Source: Thiohalocapsa marina (GTDB lineage Bacteria; Pseudomonadota; Gammaproteobacteria; Chromatiales; Chromatiaceae). From it: a DNA stretch of 64,000 nucleotides. The translations under genes and the position numbers were made by a program. The notes beneath the pieces were generated by a model. It was not told the DNA's origin and made no database searches. It saw only the letters and a program-made list of their open reading frames with translations. This document shows, in pieces, positions 1 through 14,308 of the stretch; the stretch's first letter is position 1, and each line of letters starts with the position of its first letter. Location of the stretch: the NCBI RefSeq assembly GCF_008632335.1, contig NZ_VWXX01000006.1:1-64000 (forward strand). Reading direction: 5' to 3'.

Positions 1-26
1 GCCAACAGTGTCGGGTGTAAACGCCA

Positions 27-60
27 CCCCCCCCCGCGGTGGGGCCGGGGGGGGGCGGGG
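27..60. other. C9/G9 hairpin with G-quadruplex motif
   Basis: A run of nine C (27-35) is followed after 11 bases by a run of nine G (47-55), so a 9-bp all-GC stem is possible. The G side also gives four G-tracts between 41 and 60, which fits a G-quadruplex motif. It lies upstream of the ATP synthase promoter and could end a gene left of the window, but there is no clear T-run after it. Homopolymers of this length are also error-prone in assemblies. Confidence 0.5.
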
Positions 61-202
61 ATTCTTTAACCCGCCCTACCGTGCTTGCCAGTACCTCCAC
101 CAGGACCGCCCAACAGGACCGCCCATCGGAACCACCGATCAGCCCGGCGGCAACGGCCACCCGATCTGCGGAATCGATTGCTACGAACCGATCGACCACG
201 GA

Positions 203-232
203 TTGACCCGGGCGCGCTGCCTCCCGTATACT
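203..232 (+). promoter_or_regulatory. sigma70-type promoter of the atp operon
   Basis: TTGACC (203-208) and TATACT (227-232) are separated by 18 bases and match the -35 and -10 consensus well. Transcription would begin near 239, just before the AGGAGG (246-251) that precedes atpI. This placement argues against any atpI start upstream of about 240. Confidence 0.65.
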
Positions 233-256
233 CGCAGCCCTTTACAGGAGGCAGCC

Positions 257-1896
<1,640 letters not shown>

Positions 1897-1983
1897 TCGA
1901 GCGCCCGATCCACTGATCACCGATCCAGATCGAGCTCGCGGACGAGCCGCCGTGGTCGGATCGTCCCAGACAGAGGCATACGG

Positions 1984-2454
1984 ATGAACATCAATATCAC
2001 TTTGATCAGCCAGATGATCGCCTTCGCGGTGTTCGTCTTGTTCTGCATGAGGTACGTCTGGCCGCCGATCACCAAGGCGCTGGACGAGCGCGCGGCCAAG
2101 ATCGCCGAGGGACTGGCTGCTGCCGAACGCGGGCAGCAAGAGCAAGAGCTCGGCCAGCAGAAGGCGCTGGACATGATGCGCGAGGCCAAGACCAACGCAT
2201 CGGACATCGTCTCGCAGGCGCAGAAGCGCTACAACGAGATCATGGACGAGGCGAAGCGCGATGCCCAGGCGGAGGCGCAGCGGATCAAGGCCGCAGCCCA
2301 CGCCGAGATCGAGCAAGAAGCCAACCGTACCCGCGAGGAACTGCGCGAGCGCATGGCCACCCTGGCGGTGGCTGCCGCGGAAAAGATCCTCGAGAAGGAG
2401 GTCAACGCCGACGCCCACAAGGCGATCGTCGAGACCTTCGCCAAGCAGATCTAA
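1984..2454 (+). CDS. atpF: ATP synthase Fo subunit b
   Basis: This 156-residue peripheral stalk subunit has one N-terminal membrane helix (about residues 5-25, [20 protein letters not shown]) followed by a long charged coiled coil rich in Glu, Lys, Ala and Gln. The length equals E. coli AtpF. It is a single b subunit, with no b' partner as seen in phototrophic alphaproteobacteria. It lies between atpE and atpH in the standard order. Confidence 0.97.
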   Translation: MNINITLISQMIAFAVFVLFCMRYVWPPITKALDERAAKIAEGLAAAERGQQEQELGQQKALDMMREAKTNASDIVSQAQKRYNEIMDEAKRDAQAEAQRIKAAAHAEIEQEANRTREELRERMATLAVAAAEKILEKEVNADAHKAIVETFAKQI

Positions 2455-2463
2455 GGCAAGTCT

Positions 2464-3003
2464 ATGGCCGGAGACAGCACAACCATCGCTCGGCCCTACG
2501 CCGAGGCCGCGTTTGAGGTGGCCAAGTCCACCAGCGCCCTCGACGCCTGGAGTGACGCGCTCAACACCCTCGCCGGTATCGTCGATGATCCGCTCATCTC
2601 GGACCAGGTGGGCAACCCGAACGTCCCTCGCGAGACGCTGCGTGATCTCATCTTCGCCGTGGCCGGGGATGGCTTGACCGTCGAGATGCAAAATCTCGTG
2701 CGGCTGCTCGCAGACAACAAGCGTTTGGCCGTCATCCCGGAAGTTGCGCGGCTGTTCGACCAGCTCAAGACTGCCGCCGAGGGCCTTCGGCATGTCGCCA
2801 TCACGTCCGCGTTCGCCGTGTCGGATGACGAGCAGAAGTCTCTGGCCAACGCCCTGCGCTCCCATTTCGGTTCCGAAGTTGAACTGACGGTCGAGCAGGA
2901 TTCGGCGCTGATCGGCGGCATCAAGATACACGCCGGCGACATCGTCATCGACGGCTCGATTCGCGGCAAGCTCGAGCAGTTGTCGAACGAATTGCAATTC
3001 TGA
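2464..3003 (+). CDS. atpH: ATP synthase F1 subunit delta
   Basis: This 179-residue subunit (E. coli 177) links the b stalk to the top of F1. The N-terminal helical domain starts [16 protein letters not shown]. The C-terminal segment ends with the family pattern [20 protein letters not shown], then [15 protein letters not shown]. The gene starts 9 bases after atpF. Confidence 0.97.
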   Translation: MAGDSTTIARPYAEAAFEVAKSTSALDAWSDALNTLAGIVDDPLISDQVGNPNVPRETLRDLIFAVAGDGLTVEMQNLVRLLADNKRLAVIPEVARLFDQLKTAAEGLRHVAITSAFAVSDDEQKSLANALRSHFGSEVELTVEQDSALIGGIKIHAGDIVIDGSIRGKLEQLSNELQF

Positions 3004-3022
3004 TTCTCAACGGAACACCGCC

Positions 3023-4564
<1,542 letters not shown>

Positions 4565-4708
4565 ACGGCTGGCGGCCATTGCCCCTGCCGTGCGCACGCT
4601 TGCAGCCGGGCAATGGCCGTGACCTTGAACCCGAATAGATCAACCATGCCGAAATTTCCTCTGCGAGGCCCAGCGGGCCGCTCGTCGCCGGAGGCTGGGA
4701 GCTAACAC

Positions 4709-7056
<2,348 letters not shown>

Positions 7057-7084
7057 CGATCGCAAACAGAGGGGGGACATTGCG

Positions 7085-7510
7085 ATGGCAATGACCGTAC
7101 ATGTGGATATCGTAAGCGCCGAGGGCGCCATCCACTCCGGCCTGGCAACCATGGTGTATGCCCCCGGAGAGATGGGAGAGCTCGGCATCGCGGCGCGCCA
7201 TTCGCCCTTGATTACCCGTTTGCGACCCGGTGACGTCAGGGTCGAGAACGATCATGGCGAAATGGAGCACTTCTACGTCTCCGGCGGCATGCTCGAGGTG
7301 CAGCCGGACGTGGTCACGGTGCTGGCCGACACAGCCGTGCGCGCCGAGAACATCGACGAGGCCAAGGCCCTGGAGGCCAAGCGCCGCGCCGAGGATGCCC
7401 TGGCCGGCCAGACCGCGGAGTTCGAGTACGCCAAGGCTCAGGCCGAACTGGCGGAGGCCATCGCCCAGTTGCGCGCCATCGAGAAGCTGCGGAAGATGAA
7501 GGGACGCTGA
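7085..7510 (+). CDS. atpC: ATP synthase F1 subunit epsilon
   Basis: This 141-residue subunit (E. coli 139) regulates rotation and ATP hydrolysis. The N-terminal beta-sandwich begins [19 protein letters not shown] and holds the conserved stretch [12 protein letters not shown]. The C-terminal pair of helices is rich in Ala, Glu and Lys. It is the last gene of the operon and is followed by a terminator at 7573. Confidence 0.98.
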   Translation: MAMTVHVDIVSAEGAIHSGLATMVYAPGEMGELGIAARHSPLITRLRPGDVRVENDHGEMEHFYVSGGMLEVQPDVVTVLADTAVRAENIDEAKALEAKRRAEDALAGQTAEFEYAKAQAELAEAIAQLRAIEKLRKMKGR

Positions 7511-7572
7511 GTCCGGAGCTCGCGCACCTCGGCCGAGACAGGTGGCGTACGCCACCCGTCCGGCCGCCAAGA

Positions 7573-7596
7573 CCCTCGCCCTGGCGGGGGTTTTTT
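7573..7596 (+). terminator. Rho-independent terminator of the atp operon
   Basis: The stem CCCTCGC/GCGGGGG (7573-7579 and 7584-7590, one T-G wobble) with a 4-base loop is followed directly by six T (7591-7596). It lies 62 bases after the atpC stop. Confidence 0.85.
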
Positions 7597-7703
7597 ATGT
7601 TTGGCCGGCAAGATCGGTTATCCTTCGACTCCTCCGCCCTGGCGCTCATCGACAACAGCCGCGGTGCGCCATGACCCATCCACGACAGCCGTCCGAGGAT
7701 CCC

Positions 7704-8192
7704 ATGTCAGATATCGTACGTGCGGGCAAACTGGTGACCCTGACCTACAGCATTCGTGAGCTCGGTGGAGAGGTGCTGGAGCAGAGCGATCTGCCGGTGA
7801 GCTATGTGCAGGGTGGACATAATGAACTCATCGGCGGCATGGACCGCGCGGTGGAGGGCAAGCGGGCCGGCGACCAGGTGGAGCTGACCCTGACACCGGA
7901 GCAGAGCGGCTTCGGCCCACATGACCCGGCGCTGACATTCACCGACGATCTGGACAAGGTGCCGCCGCAGTTCCGCCATCTGGGGGCGGAGGTGCAGATG
8001 CAGAACGAATCCGGCGACGTGCGTACCTTCCATGTCACCCGGATCGGCGACGGCAAGCTGACGGTGGACGGCAATCACCCGCTGGCCGGCAAGGACCTGC
8101 TGGTGACCATCCGCATCAATGAGGTGCGCGATCCGACGGCGGAAGAGCGGCTGCAGGATCAGCAGAGCAAGCAAGCCCCGACCCTGCATTGA
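7704..8192 (+). CDS. FKBP-type peptidyl-prolyl isomerase (SlpA/SlyD-like)
   Basis: This 162-residue protein has the compact SlyD/SlpA arrangement: an FKBP half, an inserted flap domain (about residues 65-125) and a return to FKBP. Family signatures are VSYVQGGHNELIGGMDRAVEG and the later NHPLAGKDLLVTIRINEVRD. It probably speeds prolyl isomerisation and acts as a chaperone in the cytoplasm. There is no His-rich SlyD tail, so SlpA-like is the better label. Start 7704 has GAGGA 4-5 bases upstream; an ATG at 7671 would add 11 residues. Confidence 0.85.
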   Translation: MSDIVRAGKLVTLTYSIRELGGEVLEQSDLPVSYVQGGHNELIGGMDRAVEGKRAGDQVELTLTPEQSGFGPHDPALTFTDDLDKVPPQFRHLGAEVQMQNESGDVRTFHVTRIGDGKLTVDGNHPLAGKDLLVTIRINEVRDPTAEERLQDQQSKQAPTLH

Positions 8193-8259
8193 GCCAACCC
8201 GCGAAACCCGAAGTCCCGTTTGCAATGGGCATAATCCCGCGTTAGGAACCGGTGTATCA

Positions 8260-9654
8260 ATGAAACTGGGAGTTGTCATCCTCGCCGCAGGCAAGGGCAC
8301 GCGCATGCGCTCGGCGGTGCCAAAGGTGCTGCATCCGCTGGCCGGCCGGCCGCTGCTGCGGCATGTGCTGGACGCGGCAGAGGCCCTGGGCGCGGCCCGC
8401 GTCTGCGTGGTCTACGGACACGGTGGGGCACAGGTGCCAAGCACCCTGGCGGACGCCGACTGCGTCTGGGTGGAACAGGCCGAGCGCCTCGGCACCGGCC
8501 ATGCGGTGCAGCAGGCGATGCCTGAAATGAACGGCATGGATCGCGTCCTGGTGTTGTACGGCGACGTGCCATTGATCGAGCCGGAAACCCTGAACCGACT
8601 GGTAAGCGATAGCGCCGCCACGTCGCTGGGGGTGCTGACCATGCAGCTGCAGGACCCCACCGGCTATGGTCGCGTGGTGCGGGACAAGCGCGGCCAGGTG
8701 TTGCGCATCGTCGAGCAGAAGGACGCCAGCGAGGCCGAATTGGCGATCACCGAGGTCAACACCGGCATCATCGTCGCCGATGGCCGGCGTCTGGCCGACT
8801 GGCTGGGCCAGATCCGCAACGACAACGTGCAGCGGGAATATTATCTGACGGATGTCATCGGCTTTGCGACCGCCGCCGGCGTCGAGGTGGTGACCACCCA
8901 GCCGGACAGCATCCAGGAGGTGGCCGGCGTCAACGATCGCATCCAGCTGGCGGAGCTGGAGCGCTACCATCAGCGCCGCGTCGCCGACGGCCTGATGCAT
9001 GCCGGCGTCACCCTGATGGACCCTGCCCGGATCGATGTCCGCGGCACGCTGGAATGTGACCGGGACGTGCTGATCGATGTCAATCTGGTCTGCGAGGGCG
9101 ACGTGCGCATTGGCCACGACGTGCGCATCGGCCCCAATTGCCTGCTGAAGGACTGCGAGATCGGTCCGGGCGCTCAGATCCTGGCCAACTCCATGATCGA
9201 AGGGGCCAAGGTGGGCGCCGGCGCCAGCGTCGGCCCGTTCGCGCGGTTGCGCCCGGGGGCGGACATCGGCCACGGCTGCCGCATCGGCAACTTTGTCGAG
9301 ATCAAGCAGGCAAGCATCGGCACCGGCAGCAAGGTCAATCATCTGAGCTATGTCGGCGATGCCGAGGTGGGCGCCGACGTGAATGTCGGCGCCGGCACCA
9401 TCACCTGCAACTACGATGGCGCCAGCAAGCACCGCACGACCATCGGCGACGGCGCCTTCATTGGCTCCAACACTGCCCTGGTGGCGCCGGTGACCATCGG
9501 TGCCGGGGCCACCCTGGGCGCCGGCTCGGTGATTGCGCAGAACGCACCGCCGGAGCGACTGACCCTGACCCGAGCGCCCCAGCGCACCATCGAACACTGG
9601 CAACGGCCCAGAAAGAAATTGTCTGACAAGGGTCCGAAGGACCAGGATCACTGA
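8260..9654 (+). CDS. glmU: bifunctional UDP-GlcNAc pyrophosphorylase / GlcN-1-P acetyltransferase
   Basis: This 464-residue enzyme acetylates glucosamine-1-phosphate and then joins it to UTP, giving UDP-GlcNAc for peptidoglycan and LPS. The N-terminal uridylyltransferase has [20 protein letters not shown]. The C-terminal half is a left-handed beta-helix of hexapeptide repeats (from about residue 250) that contains [14 protein letters not shown] and [13 protein letters not shown]. It lies 35 bases ahead of glmS, the enzyme that makes its precursor's amino sugar. Confidence 0.98.
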   Translation: MKLGVVILAAGKGTRMRSAVPKVLHPLAGRPLLRHVLDAAEALGAARVCVVYGHGGAQVPSTLADADCVWVEQAERLGTGHAVQQAMPEMNGMDRVLVLYGDVPLIEPETLNRLVSDSAATSLGVLTMQLQDPTGYGRVVRDKRGQVLRIVEQKDASEAELAITEVNTGIIVADGRRLADWLGQIRNDNVQREYYLTDVIGFATAAGVEVVTTQPDSIQEVAGVNDRIQLAELERYHQRRVADGLMHAGVTLMDPARIDVRGTLECDRDVLIDVNLVCEGDVRIGHDVRIGPNCLLKDCEIGPGAQILANSMIEGAKVGAGASVGPFARLRPGADIGHGCRIGNFVEIKQASIGTGSKVNHLSYVGDAEVGADVNVGAGTITCNYDGASKHRTTIGDGAFIGSNTALVAPVTIGAGATLGAGSVIAQNAPPERLTLTRAPQRTIEHWQRPRKKLSDKGPKDQDH

Positions 9655-9689
9655 GCCCGGCACGCGGACCGGGACGAGGAACACTCATC

Positions 9690-11522
9690 ATGTGCGGTAT
9701 TGTCGGCGCCATCTCGCAACGCCCCGTGGCGGCCATCCTGCTGGAAGGCCTGCGACGGCTGGAATATCGCGGCTATGATTCCGCGGGCCTGGCAGTGCTG
9801 GATGCAAACGGCAGCCTGCAGCGCCTGCGGGTGCTGGGCAAGGTGTCGGGGCTGGCCGAGGCCCTGGACGCCACGCCAGTGAACGGCCTGCTCGGCATCG
9901 CCCACACCCGCTGGGCCACCCATGGCGAGCCGTCCACCGAGAACGCCCACCCCCATATCTCCCATGACCGCTGCGCCGTGGTGCACAACGGCATCATCGA
10001 GAACCACGAGCGATTGCGGGCCGAGCAACTGGCCGCGGGCCATCGGTTCCTGTCGCAGACGGATACCGAGGTGGTGGTGCACGCCATCCACGATGCCCTG
10101 GCCGCGGGGCAGACGCTGACCGAGGCCGTCCGCCAGACACGGCTGCATCTGCAGGGGGCCTATGCCCTGGGCGTCATCGACGGCCAGCATCCGGACTGCC
10201 TGGTGGCCGCACGGCAGGGCAGTCCGCTGGTGATCGGCGTGGGCTTTCAGGAGTACTTCATCGCGTCCGATGTCTTCGCCCTGCTGCCGGTCACCAACCG
10301 CTTCATCTTTCTGGAGGATGGTGACCTGGCAGAGCTCCGCGTCGACGGGCTCGCCATCTGGGACGCAAACGGCGATCCGGTGGAACGCCCGGTGCGGACC
10401 TCCACGGTGGCGGCGGACTCCGCCGAGCGGGGCCCCTATCGGCACTTCATGCAGAAGGAGATCTTCGAGCAGCCGCGAGCCATCGCCGACACCCTGGAGG
10501 GCCGGCTGGCCAGCCGCACCGTGCTGCCGGAGGCCTTCGGTGTCGAAGCCGAAGCGATACTGTCGGGCACCCGTGGCGTCACCATCGTTGCCTGCGGCAC
10601 CAGCTACCACGCCGGTCTGGTGGCCAAATACTGGATCGAGGCCGTTGCCGGGCTGCCCTGCCAGGTGGAGGTGGCCAGCGAATACCGCTACCGCAAGCAT
10701 GTGATCCCCGACGGCCACCTGTTCGTCACCATCTCCCAGTCCGGCGAGACCGCCGATACCCTGGCGGCCCTGCGCCTGGCCAGGCAAGGCGGGTACACCA
10801 GCACGCTGGCCATCTGCAATGTGCCGGAGAGCTCCCTGGTGCGGGAATCCGACCTGGTCTTGCTGACCCATGCGGGGCCGGAGATCGGCGTCGCCTCCAC
10901 CAAGGCCTTCACCACCCAGTTGACGGCGCTGCTGCTGCTGACCGTCAACCTGGCCCGTCATCACGGGCTGGATGCGGAGCAGGAAGCCGCAGCCGTGCAG
11001 CTGTTGCGGTCATTGCCGTCGCAGATGGAGCAGGTGCTGTCACTGGACGCCCGCATCGCCGAGTTGGCGGAGCAGTTCGTCGACTGCCAGCATACGCTGT
11101 TCCTGGGCCGTGGAGAGCAGTACCCCATCGCCATGGAGGGCGCGTTGAAGCTCAAGGAGATCTCCTACATCCACGCAGAGGCCTATCCCGCTGGCGAGCT
11201 GAAGCACGGTCCCCTGGCGCTGATCGACGAGGACATGCCGGTGGTGGCCGTGGCGCCGAACAACGCCCTGCTGGAAAAGCTCAAGTCCAACCTCGAAGAG
11301 GTGCGCGCCCGCGGCGGCAAGCTGTTCGTGTTTGCCGACGACCAGGTGCCGATGCAGGAAGAGGCCGGCATCACCGTGGTGCGGTTGCCGCAGACCGACG
11401 ACCTCATCGATCCCATCGTCTTCTCCATCCCGATGCAGCTGCTGGCCTACCATGTGGCTGTGCTGAAGGGCACCGACGTCGACCAGCCCCGCAACCTGGC
11501 CAAGTCCGTCACGGTGGAGTGA
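9690..11522 (+). CDS. glmS: glutamine-fructose-6-phosphate aminotransferase
   Basis: This 610-residue enzyme converts fructose-6-phosphate and glutamine to glucosamine-6-phosphate. Cys2 after the initiator is the glutaminase nucleophile (MCGIVGAI). Two SIS sugar-isomerase domains follow, with [14 protein letters not shown] and [14 protein letters not shown]. The C-terminus ends NLAKSVTVE as in the family. It is paired with glmU as in many gammaproteobacteria. No glmS ribozyme is expected or seen upstream. Confidence 0.98.
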   Translation: MCGIVGAISQRPVAAILLEGLRRLEYRGYDSAGLAVLDANGSLQRLRVLGKVSGLAEALDATPVNGLLGIAHTRWATHGEPSTENAHPHISHDRCAVVHNGIIENHERLRAEQLAAGHRFLSQTDTEVVVHAIHDALAAGQTLTEAVRQTRLHLQGAYALGVIDGQHPDCLVAARQGSPLVIGVGFQEYFIASDVFALLPVTNRFIFLEDGDLAELRVDGLAIWDANGDPVERPVRTSTVAADSAERGPYRHFMQKEIFEQPRAIADTLEGRLASRTVLPEAFGVEAEAILSGTRGVTIVACGTSYHAGLVAKYWIEAVAGLPCQVEVASEYRYRKHVIPDGHLFVTISQSGETADTLAALRLARQGGYTSTLAICNVPESSLVRESDLVLLTHAGPEIGVASTKAFTTQLTALLLLTVNLARHHGLDAEQEAAAVQLLRSLPSQMEQVLSLDARIAELAEQFVDCQHTLFLGRGEQYPIAMEGALKLKEISYIHAEAYPAGELKHGPLALIDEDMPVVAVAPNNALLEKLKSNLEEVRARGGKLFVFADDQVPMQEEAGITVVRLPQTDDLIDPIVFSIPMQLLAYHVAVLKGTDVDQPRNLAKSVTVE

Positions 11523-11623
11523 CGCGCCTCAATCCAGCCGCCCCTGCCCGGGACCACGACTCCAGCAGCGCCTTCAACAAGGCGCCCCGGGCATCCTGGT
11601 AGAACTGCAGGTCCACCCAGGGC

Positions 11624-11694
11624 AGCGCTGATTTATTCGGCGCTTCCCGTGCGGGGCAGGAAGCCCCGCCAGATTCAGTGGCAGAAGCCACTGA
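11624..11694. repeat. three consecutive hairpins; REP-like element
   Basis: Hairpin 1 is AGCGC-loop-GCGCT (11624-11644) with the 11-base loop TGATTTATTCG. Hairpin 2 is GCGGGGC-AGGAA-GCCCCGC (11651-11669). Hairpin 3 is TCAGTGGC-AGAA-GCCACTGA (11675-11694). They lie between the convergent glmS and DsrC-like genes and could stop transcription in both directions. The loop of hairpin 1 recurs exactly at 43884-43894 with a different stem. Confidence 0.7.
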
Positions 11695-11785
11695 GATTGA
11701 GCGGCTAAGGTGAGGTGGCCAAGGTGAGTGGCCGGGGGCGGGGGAAGGACGCGCGGCGCCAGGCGGCGCCGGCTTGCGGACGCTG

Positions 11786-12124
11786 TCAGTATCCGCCCTT
11801 GCGGTGGACCTCCGGCAGTCCGGCGATCTTGGTGCCCTGTTTGGTCGGTGCAAGCGGGAAGAGCTTGTAGACGTCCTTGCTGGTGGGCTTGGCGCCCCAG
11901 ACCTTGCCGATGTCCTTGAGCAACTGCCGTTCCATGGGCTGGTTCTGGTTGTTGTTCAGGTATTCGTCGCGCAGGTACCGGATCACGTCCCAGTGCTTGT
12001 CGGTCAGTTCGATGCCTTCGCCGTCGGCGATCACCTTGGCGATATCCTCGTCCCACTGGTTTGCATCCACCAGATAGCCGGATTCGGTGGTCTCGATCGT
12101 CTTGCCGTTTACCTCGATGGCCAT
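11786..12124 (-). CDS. DsrC/TusE-family paralogue lacking cysteines
   Basis: This 112-residue protein is plainly of the DsrC family. It begins MAIEVNGKTIETTESGYL, almost the same as dsrC at 18230, and has the family core ELTDKHWDVIRYLRDEYLNN and KDVYKLFPLAPTKQGTKIAGLP. It contains no cysteine, so both the penultimate CysA and the CysB of true DsrC are missing, and the C-terminal arm ends VHRKGGY. It cannot carry a persulfide or trisulfide as DsrC does. Cysteine-free members of this superfamily have been suggested to be regulatory. It is the last gene of a four-gene minus-strand block beside the dsr operon. Start 12124 has GAGGAA upstream. Confidence 0.88.
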   Translation of the reverse strand: MAIEVNGKTIETTESGYLVDANQWDEDIAKVIADGEGIELTDKHWDVIRYLRDEYLNNNQNQPMERQLLKDIGKVWGAKPTSKDVYKLFPLAPTKQGTKIAGLPEVHRKGGY

Positions 12125-12241
12125 TGTGTCGGTTCCTCTTGTCGTTGTTTGGCCGGTGCTCCAGGCACCGACTCGCTTGTCAAAACTGCCGCCTGACGTA
12201 TAACCGCTCGCTAATATACTGAAATGACGGGTCGGCGTCAC

Positions 12242-12928
12242 CTACACAGATTTGTGAACGGAGTCGATGCCCTTGTGCGGGATGAACAGGCCGCAGCCCA
12301 TCTCACGGTGGGGGCCAAGGCCAAGCTGCTGCAGCAGGATGGATTCCTCTGCCGTGAGGCCGGCCAGCATCAGGCTGCGGGTCTGCAACGGCCCTGACGG
12401 CGTGCTCAGCGGCGTGGCCTTGCCGCACAGGGCCTTGCGCACCTTGATGCCCAGTTCAGTCAGTTCCGCGTCGACCCATTGCAGAAAGGCGTGTTCTTCC
12501 TCTGCGGCGGCCGGCCCGGCGACGTAGCGCGCCAGCAGCGTCGTCTCCTTGCTCAGCAGCCGCTCCTTGCAGGCGCCCATGCGCAGTGCCGAGCCGCCGA
12601 CGTCGAGGGTCTGGCCCTGCAGTTGCTCGCGCAGTTCCGCCACGTCCTCCCGGGGCAGGCGGATGCACAGGCGGGTGCGCCGTGACAGGTGGAGCTGTTG
12701 GTCGCCGTTGTGATCCGGGCGCTCCCAGCCGTTCTGCGAGCCGGCCACATGGATGGTGTGGATGCCGGCGCCGGGCTTGCGCAGACAGGGCGCCGCCGCC
12801 AGCAGGGCAGCGGACAGGGCGTGGGCATGGTCCACCGGTATGCTGCGGCAGTCGACGGCGAACAGCACGTCGACGATGTCGTCCGGTACCGGGGTCTCGG
12901 TCTTGGCTTCGTCTTCTTGCCAGAACAT
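12242..12928 (-). CDS. stand-alone Cas6/Cmx6-like RAMP protein
   Basis: This 228-residue protein resembles the Cas6/Cmx6 (subtype I-MYXAN) family as I recall it. The N-terminus has VDVLFAVDCRSIPVDHAHAL, with a candidate catalytic His. The C-terminus has GLGPHREMGCG, an exact G-x-G-x5-G-x-G Cas6 glycine-rich loop, followed by LFIPHKGI. The middle has RSLMLAGLTAEESILLQQ. Cas6 proteins are metal-independent RNA endonucleases that cut CRISPR repeat hairpins. No CRISPR array and no other cas gene is in this window. The gene sits between an unknown helical protein and a cysteine-free DsrC, so a role outside CRISPR is inferred. The family call is fairly firm; the activity is untested. Confidence 0.75.
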   Translation of the reverse strand: MFWQEDEAKTETPVPDDIVDVLFAVDCRSIPVDHAHALSAALLAAAPCLRKPGAGIHTIHVAGSQNGWERPDHNGDQQLHLSRRTRLCIRLPREDVAELREQLQGQTLDVGGSALRMGACKERLLSKETTLLARYVAGPAAAEEEHAFLQWVDAELTELGIKVRKALCGKATPLSTPSGPLQTRSLMLAGLTAEESILLQQLGLGPHREMGCGLFIPHKGIDSVHKSV

Positions 12929-13004
12929 CGGCGTGGCCTTCGGGTAATGGAGCCGTTGCGACTGCGACCGGGGTGGTCGCGGGTCGGATGAGGGTTCGGC
13001 GCGA

Positions 13005-13736
13005 CTACTGCGTCGGCCCGATGGCGTCGGGCAGTCGCGCGCGCAGGGCCTCGGGGTCGAACCACCAGTTGTCCTGCACCAGCACGTCGACGATGTTGCG
13101 CAGCCGGACCAGGAACTTCTCCGGCTCCCGCAGTTCCAGCCGGTCGCGCCACAGGTCGAAGGCGGCCTGGCTGTCGACGCCGCTGTGCCGGCGCGCCACG
13201 TCGCCCAGCAGTTGCGAAGCGAAGAAGGTCAGGTTCTCCCGCTGTACGCCCTCGCTGCGCACGTCGGCCAGAAACAGCGCTGTGGTGGCGGCCACCGCCG
13301 CGCCGTCGGAGTCGTCCGGGGTCTCGTCGATAATGTGCGACAGCAGCTCGATGGAGAGCTCCGGGTCGATGGGGTAGGTCACCGCGAGCCAGATCCCCTG
13401 GCCAAGGGCGCTGAGGGAGTCGGGCTGCTCGGTGCGGAACAGCACCTCGCAGCAGTCCGCCGCGGACTCGAACGCCTCCACCGCCATGAAGGCATCCAGG
13501 GCCTCCCGGGCCAGCGGCCAGGCCTCGTCGCCGCGGTCCAGACCCACCAGGGTGCGTGCCATCTGCAGCTTGAGCTCGGCGATGTCGGCCGAACGGCCGC
13601 CGAGCCGGGTCAGCCCCTCGAACTCCTCCTGCAGCGCCAGCAAGTGCGACTCCAGCGCGGCCTCCTCGGCGCCCTGGTGACGGATGGAGTCGGCGGCGGT
13701 GTCTGCCAGGCGGTCGGTCATCTGAAACTGTTTCAT
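13005..13736 (-). CDS. helical protein of unknown function
   Basis: I do not recognise this 243-residue protein. It is acidic, has no signal peptide or membrane segment and is predicted almost wholly helical. Runs of Ala, Leu and Glu are spaced as in TPR-like repeats (AELKLQMARTLVGLDRGDEAW, then FESAADCCEVLFRTEQP). The C-terminal part contains VLVQDNWWFDPEALRARLPDAIG. It is the second gene of the minus-strand block, 76 bases upstream of the Cas6-like gene, so it may be a scaffold or partner of that protein. Confidence 0.7.
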   Translation of the reverse strand: MKQFQMTDRLADTAADSIRHQGAEEAALESHLLALQEEFEGLTRLGGRSADIAELKLQMARTLVGLDRGDEAWPLAREALDAFMAVEAFESAADCCEVLFRTEQPDSLSALGQGIWLAVTYPIDPELSIELLSHIIDETPDDSDGAAVAATTALFLADVRSEGVQRENLTFFASQLLGDVARRHSGVDSQAAFDLWRDRLELREPEKFLVRLRNIVDVLVQDNWWFDPEALRARLPDAIGPTQ

Positions 13737-13788
13737 GGGCCGGGTTACCTAATCGGACGTGGCTGTAGAGCTTGGCTGCAGGGCAGGG

Positions 13789-13980
13789 CTAGCGGACCAG
13801 GCCGCTGAAGGCGGCCTCCAGCCGGTCCTCCCAGTTCTCCGGGGTGTCCGGATAGGGCGGCTTCACGTCCATGCGGAAGAAGCGCTCGCCGGTGCGGGCG
13901 ACGTCCTGGACCGCAACGAGCAGGTCATCAAAGCTGTCGATGTCCTGTCTCGACACAAGTATTTCACTGAGTTTCAACAT
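13789..13980 (-). CDS. 63-residue protein of unknown function
   Basis: This small soluble protein begins MLKLSEILVSRQDIDSFDDL and ends NWEDRLEAAFSGLVR. It has no cysteine and no membrane helix. It is the first gene of the minus-strand block, 52 bases ahead of the helical unknown, and faces the divergent dsr promoter region. I see no known family. Coding is supported by codon use like its neighbours and by collinearity; the ribosome site is weak. Confidence 0.6.
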   Translation of the reverse strand: MLKLSEILVSRQDIDSFDDLLVAVQDVARTGERFFRMDVKPPYPDTPENWEDRLEAAFSGLVR

Positions 13981-14128
13981 GACGCGCTGTTCTCTGCTGT
14001 CTGTATCGCCGCGGCCGCTTGCGGGAACGGCATTTGTTCTGTCTGGCGGAAAAGGTGAAGCCGGATATGAGGGAAAACAACGGTCGATCGGCAGGGTGTC
14101 GATCAGGGGGCGCTAATATTAGGATACG

Positions 14129-14158
14129 TTGACATGGCCGCTGTCCGGGGGTTAGACT
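14129..14158 (+). promoter_or_regulatory. candidate upstream dsr promoter
   Basis: A consensus -35 TTGACA (14129-14134) is followed after 18 bases by TAGACT (14153-14158, 4/6 match to TATAAT). It would give a leader of about 330 bases before dsrA. Confidence 0.4.
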
Positions 14159-14232
14159 CGCCAACCTTGAGGAAAACCACGATACGCGCGGCTAGCGCGT
14201 TGATCAGCAAAACAAAAAAACTCCACATCACA

Positions 14233-14248
14233 TATCCCATTCGGGATA
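14233..14248. promoter_or_regulatory. inverted repeat TATCCC-ATTC-GGGATA
   Basis: A perfect 6-bp inverted repeat with a 4-base centre lies about 35 bases upstream of the candidate proximal dsr promoter. It may be an operator or a small transcript hairpin. The regulator is unknown. Confidence 0.4.
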
Positions 14249-14281
14249 GAACCCAGGGGACTACCCCCCGATGGAGGAGTG

Positions 14282-14308
14282 TTTACACCGGCACGCGCGA
14301 CGTATAGT
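14282..14308 (+). promoter_or_regulatory. candidate proximal dsr promoter
   Basis: TTTACA (14282-14287) and TATAGT (14303-14308) are 15 bases apart, shorter than ideal, though the -10 is a 5/6 match. A downstream inverted repeat, CACCGTCG/CGACGGTG (14323-14330 and 14341-14348), would fall in the leader. Confidence 0.4.

Noticed and set aside
9655-9689. glmS ribozyme upstream of glmS
   Set aside because: The spacer is only 35 bases and the ribozyme is a Gram-positive feature.
11509-11853. Possible gene remnant on the minus strand downstream of the DsrC-like gene (QFYQDARGALLKALLESW reads protein-like)
   Set aside because: The frame runs through the REP-like hairpins, has no start with a ribosome site, and I recognise no family.
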